From Bugula neritina (Eukaryota; Bryozoa; Gymnolaemata; Cheilostomatida; Bugulidae), in NCBI GenBank assembly GCA_964035545.1, contig OZ037766.1, positions 12,409,722 through 12,473,721 of the forward strand: DNA of 64,000 nucleotides. Reading direction: 5' to 3'. Both the position numbers and the translations under genes were made by a program. The notes beneath the pieces were generated by a model. It saw nothing but the letters and a program-made list of their open reading frames with translations. It ran no database searches and was not told where the DNA came from. Numbering within the stretch: the first letter of the stretch is position 1; the number at the start of each line of letters is the position of its first letter. This document shows positions 37,040 through 48,667 of the stretch, piece after piece.

Positions 37040-38430
37040 CTACAACAATAAACAAAAAAAAATGAAATACTAAAATTTATGGGCTCTCTGTACCTTGCTA
37101 ACTAAAACTATTATCAACACCTAAATAATTTATAACTTAAAAAAATTATGTACAGAGCTCTGCAGGCTTTATAAATAAGTTTTAAGTAGGGTAAGTGTAG
37201 GACTTTTAGATCAATTAGACTTCACAATCATACTTTTTAAGTATATCCTTGTTATCTTTTTATAAAAAAAACATATGTGGGTCTTTGAAAATATACTGGA
37301 GACCTATATTTTCACAAATCTCAACCAGCAAAAGAGACTTTGAAGCTTGCTGAAAGCTGCTTACCAGAAATGACATGCAGTTCTGCAAACAGCTTTCACC
37401 AAGAGTTCAAGCCAACTTCTTCACTGTATTACCTAGCACTATTCTGACAGCCTCAACTGTGACAGTGGTTATAAAAAAAAACTAGTGATACTTTTTCATT
37501 TTCTAGGTATGAATTGTTTAATAAATTTATATTTTTTAAAAAGTAGTCAAATTGATTCAGCAAATAAAAAAACATGTTACTGTTTATTTTACAGGTCATA
37601 ACAAATAACAGAAGCTCAAAACAGAGCAATATAATAATGTGACTATAACATTAACAGTAACAACAACTGCTATTAGTGTTACCCTTACAACATTTATGTA
37701 GTTGTCAACATAATTCAACAACATTAGGTGCTATATAGGTAATGACTTAAAAATTCAAATAGCTTGTAAAATAACTTTTTATTAGTATATCAGCTAGTGA
37801 ACATACTAACTCTAACTCTGAGTCATAACAATAACTATAACTATAAGTGCAACATTACTGATATGAGACAAATAAATATTTACATGATACTACTTTTAAC
37901 TAATTAATAATTTTAATTAGTGCATCAAAAAGATAAAATTCAGAGCAATAACTACATAATTAATATTACCGTCACTGTCAGTGATAATCAGTTTGAGTTT
38001 CACTTTGACTCTCAGTCTCACCTTCACCTTGAGTTTGTTGTAGTTAATGGATAGTATTAGTTAGTAAAATTTAATTTTACAGATATATTCAAGTAACTAG
38101 ACGCAAAGAAATCAACAGCTAAACAAATACTTTGTATTACATAGTAAATTTAACTACTATTTGCTCATAATTGAATGATTGTTTTTAACAAGTGCTTGCT
38201 GTGCGAGTTTCGCGTGGCATTCATTACCATAAGAGAATAAGGTTATTTACGTGCTAAAACTATTATATGCTTGTTGCTACGGCTATTCCGCATGCGCACT
38301 GAAAGTGATCTGTTTGAAATATTTACCAACTTTAGCTTATACATGATCTAGAGATCAGTGACCTTTGTACTAACAGCTTCAGTTAGACTCGCTAAAATGT
38401 AGCATCTTGCAACTTTGCACCGAAATATTG
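37040..38430. other. intergenic region upstream of the LOXHD1-like gene
   Basis: The upstream sequence of the minus-strand gene should lie here: a further first exon, UTR or promoter. I could not identify one. The palindrome GCATGCGCAC at 38290-38299 resembles an NRF1-type site and lies beside TTTCGCG-type CpG motifs, so the promoter might be near 38.2-38.4 kb; this is weak. About 37600-38030 has cryptic ACT/AAC-rich low complexity. Confidence 0.3.
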
Positions 38431-38466
38431 TAATATTAAATTAATTATTATTACTACTACTACTAG
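38431..38466. repeat. short TTA/CTA microsatellite
   Basis: A run of ATT and ACT triplets ending in TAGTATTAT; a satellite of the larger ACT/AGT array 130 bp downstream. Confidence 0.7.
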
Positions 38467-38591
38467 TATTATAATCAATGAACTGGAAAATTTTCCAGTC
38501 CAGTGATAACAATTGTACTTAAATTATATAGGTATTTTTGTGTTTAAAAGCACCTATCACAATCAGTCTCTACATTTTGTTAAAAATATTA

Positions 38592-38958
38592 AGCTACTAG
38601 TAGTAGTACTACTTCAACTTGTACTACTAGTACTACTACTACTAGTAGTAGTAGTACTACTTAGTAGTACTATTAGTATTAGTCTACTACTACTAGTACT
38701 AGTAGTAGTACTACTACTAGTAGTAGTAGTACTACTAGTACTAGTACTACTACTAGTACTACTAGTACAGAGTACTAGTAGTAGTACTACTACTAGTACT
38801 ACTAGATTAGTACTACTACTACTAGTACTACTAGTACTAGTATTAGTAGTACTAATCTAGTAGTAGTAGTAGTAGTAGCAGTACTAGTAGTAGTAGTAGT
38901 AGTAGTAGTATTAATAGTAGTAGTAGTACTAGTACTAGTACCAGTAGTACTAATACTT
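38592..38958. repeat. ACT/AGT trinucleotide array, about 360 bp
   Basis: Runs of AGT and of its complement ACT alternate many times with only rare interruptions. Each switch creates a perfect palindrome such as ACTAGT or AGTACT. The array is therefore self-complementary over its whole length. The Leu/Val-rich plus-strand open frame through it is a by-product of the repeat. Confidence 0.95.
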
Positions 38959-39182
38959 TCACTTTGTATTTACTGTGAAACACTAACAGTAACAGAGTAA
39001 CAGTAAAAATTTTAATTTAGGGCTATATCCTGTAACACTAAATCAGTAAATGTAAGACTACCTCAGTTTATTACCTCAGTTGAGGTAGGACTTCCGCAGC
39101 AACTGGAAAGTCTATAGGGAAGCCTCTAGTGACAACTTACATTAGACCAGGGTTAGCACTTGTTACAGCATTTGCTGTTTTG

Positions 39183-40850
39183 TAATTAGTTACTATATTT
39201 TCTGCACATTTCACGAATTGTTTGTGGCAGAAAACTAGTGTGGAACATTTTTTTCGTAGCTGGTATCGAGATAACCTCTCCTCTGGCAGCCGCTCGGGTA
39301 GTTACAGTTACAAGCTCCCTGTCTTCAATAATCTCGTCATAGGCTCTGGATAGAGATCGATGTTGATCCTCATTTTGAAGAATTTGGGTCAGTAAACGCA
39401 GTCGATGATTTTTTCTTCTGTCTTCCAGCGACCGGGGTCCTAACTCATCCCTCGCCTCAGATGCACTGTCAGTGTGTTCCTTCATATTGCTTATGAAGCG
39501 TATAGCGCTGTTCGGGACCAGCTCCATATCATGCACCTTGCTTCTAGCCGCAGGATCCCAGACTACATCTGCATAATCAAGTATAGGTCTACATAGACTT
39601 GTATAAGCTAATAGCTTAGCGTCTCTCGGGGCATCATACATCAAGTGCTTGATCTCGCCAAGGACTTTCTGGGACTTGGTACGCTTATTATTTATATGCT
39701 GATCAAATCTTAGGTCTGACTGGATGGTTACCCCAAGGTATTTAGTGCTTTTTGCCCACGCAAGACGTGTGGTACTGAGTTTGTAATGTGATATGGAGGT
39801 TACTTTACCAAAATTAATTGCCTGGCATTTCTTTTCATTGAAGGGCATTTTCCATTTTATAGACCACTTGTATACAGCGTTAATGTTATTTTGGAATAGT
39901 TCTGCATTCTTAGTGGTGTTCACAGTTTGGTATAGTAGGGTATCATCAGCATGGAGGCTTACTTTACATGACAACAAATTCGGAAGATCATTTATATAGA
40001 ACAAAAACAGGATTGATCTTAGCATAGAGCCCTGCGGCACTCCTGGGGTTGCCTAGCACTTCTGAGAGCTTGCCCCTTGTAGTACAATGGACTGCTGTCG
40101 GTCGGAAAGTTAATCGAGTATCTAGTTAAGGAGGTATCCGTTTATACCCACATCTCTTGCAATTTTTTGAGCAACATAAGGTAAGATACCTTGTCAAAAG
40201 CCTTTTTGAAGTCCATAGCTACTGCATGGGTAGTATGTCCCTCATCAGCTGCTTTCACTAGGTCGTGGTAGGTAACACACAGTCGAGTCTGTCAGGACAG
40301 CCCTCTCCTGAAACCATGCTTTAGACGATGAAATACACTGTCTAGCTTTTCAGTGAGGTGATGCAGCACGATGTGCTCCACATTTTACAGGGAATGCTTG
40401 TCAGGGATACGGGCCTAAAGCTGTTTGGAAATTCGATGTCCCCACCTTTATGCATTGGTGTGACATTTGCAAGTTTTCACTGTTTTGGCAGTCTACCTGT
40501 GTCTAAGGAATTTTTTTAGATCAGCGCATGACATCGTGCAGTACCCTCCAAGTCTATGAGCATGTCAGGCTTTCAAATTCTATCAGGTCCTGGCGATTTT
40601 GGATTACTTTGGCAAGCCCTTTTGGTGTAACATCAATAAAATCCTGGGCATCGGTTTCGATCCTTGAGAAGTCTTCTGCCATGTATCTCAGCTGGAACTG
40701 ACTCTGGAAGAAAGTGTTTAAGAACTCAGCGCATTGGACAGGATATCCTTTCACTGTATTCTGATCGTTTTTCAGTACCAATTGCTCTTGTCTTTTGTTT
40801 TTGTCTGCTTTAAGCAGTTTGAAGAAAGGCTTAAAGTTCCCTCTTACTAA
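39183..40850 (-). mobile_element. broken non-LTR retrotransposon, reverse-transcriptase part
   Basis: An open 284-residue frame (39186-40040) begins within GVPQGS and has FYINDLP, the catalytic-motif region as HADDTLLY, then WKMPFNEKKC, KYLGVTIQSDL and RPILDYADVVWDP. These are typical of the RT C-terminal half and thumb of jockey/CR1-like elements. Further upstream on the same strand, separated by stops and shifts, are VAMDFKKAFDKVSY (motif A region), ANVTPMHKGGD with RPVSLTS, and FFKLLKADKNKRQEQLVLK. The endonuclease is not seen. The element is dead; the clade assignment is tentative. Confidence 0.85.
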
Positions 40851-40859
40851 GAGTAAGTG

Positions 40860-42230
40860 TATGATTATGAGTATCAGTGTGAGTGTGAGTCAAATTTAAT
40901 CACGTTGACTTTCACAATGTCACTATGAATAATTATCACTTGATGATAATTATGAATCACAATATGAATATTAATATCGAGAGGAATATGATTGGATATT
41001 AATTTGAATAGCAATATGAGTGAATGTAATTATAAATCTGAATCACTAATGGTAAAAGTAAAGTTAAGTGTCACTTTTACGTTTAATTTTAATTTACAGC
41101 TACTAGTTAGTGTTGCTTTATTTGTTTTTTTTAATGCACTCTGATACTGATACTGAATATTTTTTATACTTTAGCCAGTTTTTTTAACTTTTAGCTGCTA
41201 ATAAATATAGTTAAGTTTTAGTCTATAACTAAGAGTAATATTAATGTTTTAATACTGGTCTGGAAAGCTTGTTTAGCTGCATCATTTTCCTGAGTAAAAC
41301 CATAATCTCTAGCAAAAAATTTAAAGTCTTTTCAGACATATTACGCACCATTATCGGACATTAGGACTTCTGGGACACTATTTCAAGCAAGGGTTACTGT
41401 CGATTCGTACACAAATCGTTTCGTACACAAGTCGTTTCGCATGCCAAATGGTTATTTCGCACACAAACTGCTGTCCATTTAGTACCCAAAATGAATAATA
41501 AATTAATCCATTAGATAACCACTTGAATGATACTAGTTTACTTATTTATTGCATCCCATGTTGCCTATAATTATTGACCAAGTTTATATTAATTTATTAT
41601 GATGAAATTAAATGTATTGGTATTTATTTTTATTATTATGTGATTATAAATTATTTAAATAATTATAGTTATATGATTACAAATCATTATTGAACACTGT
41701 TGTGGCTTAATGTGTATGGAAATAAATATTTATTATAGCAGACAAAATGAAAAGCAATGTGTAAAAAAGGTTATCTCATGAGTTATAAGTTGCAAGTACA
41801 AGTGTGAGATGCAAGTGTGGATAAGTGAAAACTGCTGGGTTTTTATAGTAGTAAAAGAGTTGGTTTTTGTGTATTAGCTATAATGAAAGTGGAAAAGCAT
41901 AATATAGCTGAGCTGATATGTGAAAAGCTATCGTTCATTAAGGAAAGCTTATGTGAAGTCCTAACAAACACGCTACTATTTTTGTTTTATTTTGATCAAT
42001 GCTAATGTTTTATATTAATCTATTATTGCTGTATGACTCATACATCAAATAATAAATAAATATTAAAAAATATGTATTTTAGTTACTGTATATTGATGTG
42101 TACTAATGACTTATCAGGTGTATACGAAATGACCTGCGCCCTTCAAACAAATATGCTTTCCAAATGGAGCATAACTTCAAAACTGGGGGAATTCTTTACA
42201 AACACAAGTTCAATGAATTGAAAATCGTAA
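40860..42230. other. intergenic, low-complexity and repeat-like
   Basis: Cryptic GAGT/ATGAGT repeats lie at 40855-40895, followed by AT-rich sequence. About 41396-41470 has three tandem-like TTCGTACACAA/TTCGCACACAA units. No gene is seen. It lies between two retroelement fragments and may be decayed transposon sequence. Confidence 0.45.
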
Positions 42231-42234
42231 CCAA

Positions 42235-42935
42235 CCTCTAGTCAGAACACCTGCTGTTAAAATAAAACAAATCACTGCCCAGTTTTTTTCCAGGAATGGT
42301 TAAGGAACTCAGAACGGAAAAGTAGGATTTGCTTAATGTTTGACTCGTGCCTACATGATTTACATGTCCAAACCATCTTTGCAATTGGTTTAGACATATT
42401 AGGCCACCAGACTGACTGTGCACCTCTAGATCTACACTTAGTCATACCAAGGTCACCACTATGAAGTACTATGAATTTTGTCAAGCACGGCTAGACGTTA
42501 GACCTGGGGGATGAATATACGACTGTCAAGAATTAAAGCATCATTAATGGTAGAAAGCCCAGGCCTACATTCAAAATGAGAACAGAAAAAATATGAGAAG
42601 GCAAAATTGTGGGCTAATTAGAGCTCACATTATGAAGAATACGAGATATATAACTTTATCGTTCTCTTGGTCAACTTCCAGCTCTTTCAAACAAGGGGAT
42701 ATGCTGTATTATGCAATTCTGACACAGCAAAAACTCTGCTTCTTTCATTAACATAATATCAGCCTCACTAAGAGGGCTCATAGATTGGGAGAGAGTATCT
42801 GCAACAGCATTTTTGTTCTAGAAAGGCATTCCACATTATGTTTTAACTCCATAGGGTGCATTCTGGACCTCCTAATCCATGCAGGATTTTAGTCAAACTC
42901 TCTCAGTCAAGAGAGAAACATCAGTCTGCAGTTAA
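42235..42935 (-). mobile_element. broken Ty3/Gypsy pol fragment (RNase H end and integrase zinc-binding region)
   Basis: Minus-strand pieces in order are RRSRMHPMELKHNVECL then NKNAVADTLSQ, the usual end of Gypsy RNase H, and after stops LHSGDLGMTKCRSRGAQSVW with PNMSKPIAKMVWTCKSC, the integrase H2C2 region. The second histidine of H2C2 is replaced (GDLG where GHLG is usual). Several stops break the frame. No LTRs were found nearby. Confidence 0.75.
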
Positions 42936-43651
42936 TTTAAAGCTTCAACCGTATCACTATCCAAAGTTGTTAGATGTTGAAAACATTATTTGATCAACAA
43001 TGAAATTATTGCTATGCCTTTACTCACCCTTTCTGCATGTTATAATAGTTGTCTTTATTTTTCTGTAGCATCTCTTAATTATTAATTAGTTTCCTTACCT
43101 TTGTTATTATGTTCAGAAATAATCCTTTGTATTTCTGGCCAAATTTTATGTAAAGTATACATCATGTTGTTATTACACAGGTATGGATCTATTTTCCCCC
43201 ACAAAGTTTGTTCATATCTTTAGAAATATACTACGTTTTACTTCAACCTTCCCTTTAAAATTGTTACCAATTCATTGATTTTTTCTAGCCTCCGTTATAT
43301 AAAACAAGTTTGTAACTGTTCCTTGGTTCTTTGCATTAACTCCCTCTACCTAGTGTAATTGACACTGAGAGAACATCTGATTTTTCCTGTCACGAATCCC
43401 GTAACTTTACTTTTTTCTATTCATGCAGCTCACAAATGGATTTTAGCCTTTATCCTGAAATATCTATTCTCAGCTGGCACTTGTCAGCATCTTTGATAGG
43501 TTAAAGCTATACTGAGTGTTCTACGTTGAGATTCATGCATCAGGAAAATAAAATCAATGTTGTATAAATATTAAGAATTTTGGAGATATTGTTTCCAAAG
43601 ATTTTTGATAAAAGGTTATTTAGTTGTAAAGTTTTTCTAAATTATATTCAG

Positions 43652-46600
43652 ATGGGATGTTGTGAAAGAGAAAATACTGAAATTAGTCCAGCAATCAAAT
43701 GGATATTGTTCACCTTTAATATTGTCTTTTGGGTAAGTAAATTTTGTCGCTTATTGTTCGAAAGGTTTCCTTTTTTATTTTACTGTGTGTATAGTACAGG
43801 TAGCATCAGAGTGTATAAAAATGCTTCCCAACTGCTGATGGCCAATATATTTTTTGACAACAAAACTTTTTGAATTTATGTTACAACTATAAAAGGCCTG
43901 AAACTTGGTATTTTAAATAGCTGACTAGGCTCACTACTACCATACGCTTATGGAGCTGCTGAGATAACAAGCTTGGCTCACTGTCCAACCAACTCTATAT
44001 CTTTCTTTTACTGTTTGGCTAAACAAAACGCAATTATTGCTAGCTCAACTTTACTTAAGCATTAAAATTTGAGTTAATGTATTCATAGAAAGTCTTTTGC
44101 AAATTAGCAAATTTATCTTGCCTTCTATTCAAATAACATTTTTAATATTTTTTGATGCAGTTCAATATTATAATTTTAAATTATAAAAGATTGCTCAAGT
44201 TTAATATAAAATACAATACATTGCATTTAATTTTTTAGCATAACCTGAAATTCTACTCCTATTTTCTATATTCTAGGTGATCAGTATATTGATAATAGCG
44301 GTTGGTATATGGGGATATGTTTTGACCAAGGAACTGAACACCAACAATGGCACTGCTGCACAAGAGAAGGATATATTTGACATCTTGTTTGACATAACTA
44401 TAGTAATTATGGCATTTGGTTCTTTGGTGTTTACGATAACATTTTTTGGAGCAATTGGAGCCCTACGTGAAAATATTTGCTTGTTAAGAACTGTAAGTTA
44501 TAACCAATTCTTAAATATGACTTTCATCAATTCACTTTTGTTAAATGTTAAGTTATATATTTTTCTTGTTCTTTCTTTGTTTTTTTTTGTGCGTACACTG
44601 AACGTTAAAGTATAATGTAAAAACCATCTGTTTAGTTTATGTAATCATATATTTTTCCTGAAATAGACCTCATTACAAGTGAAAGAATAGATATCGTTTT
44701 GAGATTTAAAACTGCTATGTATAAAGTTTTCTCTCTCTTTACAAAAGTTAGTAACTATTGGTCTGTGATTTGAGCATTTAGACAGAGTAGCTAATAATAA
44801 GTTTGTAACTTATTTTCCTGCTTGTTAATTAAATATTTATTCTAGAAATTAGTTCACAATTATTGGTTATAATTAAAAACAGTTTTTGGGCATTTTAAAA
44901 TCCATATACTCATGTGCTTTTAAAGGTGTGCCATTATTTTTTATTTCTCATTTGTTTAGTACGCTGTGTTTCTCGGAATCGTATTCGTGGCGGAAATTTC
45001 TCTTGCGATAGTAATACTTTCTTCACCCCAGAAGGTGAAAAGTAGCCTCAGAGATATACTACAGATGGAAGCCATTGAGGATTATAGAGATGCTGATATC
45101 AATCGCAGAAATGTGATTGATTGGTTTCAAGAAACGGTGGGTAAAAATAAATGCTGGATATAAATTATCATAATAAATGAAGACACGTTATATATTAATG
45201 TTAAAGCATGATTCCACTTTGTTAGTTTATTATATACATAGGATAGTGGAATTATTCCATAAGCAGCTCCGAATTAGAGGTGACTGAGTACAGTAGTTTG
45301 GGATTTTCGAGCTTAGGGGGGGTTTAAGTTGGAACTTAGAACCCCCAACTCCAAGCTCGAGAGTCTCCAACTATTGCCTTCAGTCACCCCCAACTCGGAG
45401 CTGCTTATAGAATGATTTGAGCTAGTGTGCCAATACCCCGCTTAGATTCATTTTTTATGTTTATAGTTTGAGTGTTGTGGCATTGGTGAAGAAGGGTATA
45501 AGTCGTGGGAGAACAACCGCTATTTCTCCTGTTCAGGCCCAGGATTTGAAGCATGCTCAGTGCCGCATTCCTGTTGTAGAGAGGAGTTTAGAGTTCTCAC
45601 AACTCGCTGCGGTGAAGGAATGCTGAACCCCGCTCTCACTGTAAGCTCAGTCGTTTTACTAAGTCAGTCAAAACTTTTTAAATGGTTCACCCACACGGCA
45701 GTTTTCTATATTATACTATGCCTTAAATTCACAATAATTTTACTTTAGTAACTTAGTCCTGAAGGAACCAAAATTATGTGAATTTAGCTGCAAATGTAAA
45801 AGTTGCAACCAAACAAAACTTGTTATTCTGAAGGCTAACAAATGTTTTCCTGAATATTATTTAATGTTATTACAGTAATAGTATTTGTTATATGGAGTCA
45901 AACATTATAATTATGGTAGTAAATGATCTGTCGTTCCCAATGCATCAGTTTGCATTGAAAAAAAGCATACATCTAAGGTAGAGGGTTTGATACATTAGCT
46001 TTAATATTTAGTGTAGTTGTAACGCAGGCACTTTACAATCCATTAGCCATGCTAATAAAATCTTCAGTAACATGTTACGTTTTGTGTAATCTCTAAAATT
46101 GCATCAATATCACTATTATACTTGCAGCATTATAACATTTCAATAGTTCGAGTTTGGTGGACACCTCTCATATATTCTATCTATGACTTAATGATTACTC
46201 TAGCTAATACTGGCAGGAGTTGCTGTCCCTTTTAGTACTGTTGCCAAGTATGGCTTTACAAAACCTGTACACAACTGTTGCTATATTACTATTCATATAT
46301 TAACACTAAGGGCACTTTCTAGATTTTTAAAAGTTCATTATTTTCATTGTGCCATTTTGACGAAACATATTATTACTGTGACAGTTTTCGTTTCTTGAAC
46401 TATAATGGCCTTTCTAAAAATTAATCTTCTATCTCTAAGTAATATAATATGTAATATTGCTTGGTCTATAAGAAGGCCTCAGTGAATAATGATTTAAAAT
46501 AATGATACATTACTGTAATATATACGAGTAACTTTCCATATATTTATTGTTTAATTTCATTTATGGTTTTGGTATTACAGCGAGCTGAGGCGTCCCAGAC

Positions 46601-46864
46601 AATATATACTGTAGGATGTGTGGATGCTGCCTTTCAGTATGCTAGAGATAATACTCTTCTTATAGGAGGGATTTCCCTGGTTGTAGTAATTCCCCAGGTT
46701 TGTAGTATGAAAATGTGACGCGTGCTTGAAATTAGTTTTTAATTCGCTGTCACCGATTTTCTCAATTTTGCTAACCAACCTTTTTCTTGTATTTTTAGGT
46801 ACTCGGGATTGCACTAGCAATCAGTCTTTCAAGGCAAATCAGTCGTCATAGAAAACTAAGATAA
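43652..46864 (+). CDS. tetraspanin, eight-cysteine (TSPANC8) type, copy A
   Basis: Six phase-0 exons: 43652-43732, 44277-44492, 44960-45136, 45467-45640, 46581-46697 and 46799-46864, for 276 residues. The order is a short MGCC N-terminus with potential palmitoylation cysteines, TM1 spanning exons 1-2 (IVFW then VISILIIAVGIWGY), TM2 (IVIMAFGSLVFTITFFGAIG), the conserved GALRENICLLRT cytosolic loop, TM3 (FLGIVFVAEISLAIVIL), a large extracellular loop with FECCG and HSCC plus four further cysteines (eight in all), TM4 (LLIGGISLVVVIPQVLGIAL) and a short basic tail. Eight loop cysteines define TSPANC8 tetraspanins, which in animals bind ADAM10 and control its exit from the ER and its substrate choice. 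The ATG directly follows a CAG, so a 5'-UTR intron is possible. Donor GTTTGT in exon 5 is unusual. The next gene is a tandem paralogue. Confidence 0.93.
45254..45413. mobile_element. foldback (inverted-repeat) element, about 160 bp
   Basis: The left arm ATTCCATAAGCAGCTCCGAA with GGTGACTGAG and TCGAGCTT is mirrored on the right by AAGCTCGA, TCAGTCACC and TCGGAGCTGCTTATAGAAT. The arms cover most of the element. It lies in the intron between exons 3 and 4 of tetraspanin copy A and could form a stable hairpin in the pre-mRNA. Confidence 0.7.
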
Positions 46865-48667
46865 ATATAACTTGCATTTTGCAACTCATGACAATCAAAT
46901 AATATTTAGATGCAACGCTAACGTTTCTCCCTACTCAATTTTATACTTACACAATTTAGTAAAGTTTTTATTACACCTATTCACTTTTTAGCATACAATT
47001 TTCCTATTTTATATGCAAACAATCAGATTGAATTTAAATGCAATACTAACATTCCTACTCACTCAATTATACTATATACTATCGTGTATGTTCTTAAAAT
47101 TTAGTAATTTTTTACACACATTTTATGTTTTTTTTACTAATACTTTTCTCTTATTTACTGTGATGTTGCACTTTTGAAATGTTCTCAAAGTTGCATTATT
47201 TTAACTCTTTTGAATAGTTTAGTATTCATTTTCAGACAAGCCCATCTTATATTTAATGCATGGAGTTTATACTTGATTTTTATAAATATATAATAATTTG
47301 CAAAATATCAAATTTGTTTCTAAAAATGTCTTTCTACAAAAGGGAACATTTTCTACTGTTTTGATGGTTTTATCTCAAGTCAAATAATTTAAAAACAACA
47401 GTTCGAATATGCTTACAGGAGTCTACATACAAATTGAGTTTCACCAAAATAGTCAGTATTATGCATGTGGGTGTGTGCGTACCTCTATTTGTGCGTAGCA
47501 GCTGTTTTGGGATTTGTCCCCTCATCAGCACAGAATTGAGTACCATGACCCATACTTTCGCAATATATGAAACTAATTCTTCCATTAAAGCCTATTTAAA
47601 AAGTGTATAAACTCAAGCCAAAGAGTTCGAGTAACTCTCTAGGAGACTTGCATAGTGCTGAAGCAAAGTAGCCATTTCTTTAGCCTAGCTGTTGCAGCAA
47701 TTTTTGAAAAGGAAAAGTCCTCTATATATTTCTCTGTAGTTATTTATTAATCTGCTTAATTGCCCTTCCTAGTATTTATGCCACCTGTTTGATTCTAACA
47801 GACACTAGCTGATGTAAAACTGTTGCACACCTACGTCATACCATCCATGTGGATTTATATGACTATCATATGAAATTATTTTGGGAGTTTAAGAAAATCC
47901 AAGACTCAATATTATGCTACTGCAGAGCACAGCAACTCATGGTAGTTTGATGAGAGACACTATATCTGATTTAGTTATACACACTATCTAATATTTTCTA
48001 ATTACCACATTCACACGCACACAATGTACACTGCACGCAATTTCTATTATAAGCAAAAATGCTGCAATAAAAAAAGTTGGAGAAATTGCTTCATTTTGCA
48101 GAGATCATACTATTGTAAAATTGTAATTGTTCAACACAAGCAGAATTGGCTATCATATGTCAATTACACTATATTTGATAAGCGTTGCACAAAACTCAAG
48201 ATAACTAACAACTTGTCTGCTTAACACAAATATTAGCAGTGATAAAGCGTGCACACATTGTAATATTATATTCTTTTTATCGCAGATAGGCAGGCTTAGA
48301 TTTTAAAATCTAATATGAACACGAACGTATTAAAATAATATTATCTCAAAGCGATTACGGAAAAGTAGGGAAGATGACTTCAGCGTCTCAACTTCCCTTG
48401 ACATTTATGCCTGGCCAGTTATTGCTTCGATAAAACTACAATCATAAGTTGATTGTAGTTAGGCGCGGTTGTTATGCAATTTTCAGCCTTGTAACGGAAA
48501 TAGTAATTGATCAAGCAAGCTATCGCAGGTGCTTCCTCTTTTCGTATTCGTACCACTACCAGTCACCGAATCATTATCCTATTATTCCTTGTCCATCTCG
48601 TGACATTTACTTTGAACCTGTTTTAACAATTCACAGTTGTTATAAATGATATTGCTATTTACAAAAT
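46865..48667. other. intergenic spacer between the tandem tetraspanins
   Basis: AT-rich, with no exon-like frame. It should hold the 3' UTR of copy A and the promoter of copy B. The sequence around 47461-47530 (GTGTGTGCGTACC; GCAGCTGTTTTGGGATTTGTCCCC) looks like a dispersed repeat but has no partner in the window. Confidence 0.45.

Noticed and set aside
38513-38860. 115-residue Leu/Val-rich plus-strand open frame
   Set aside because: It is the translation of the ACT/AGT microsatellite; no protein family or splice context.
42272-42484. Host zinc-finger gene
   Set aside because: The GMTKC, VWWPNMSK and CKSC spacing matches Gypsy integrase, and stops break it on both sides.
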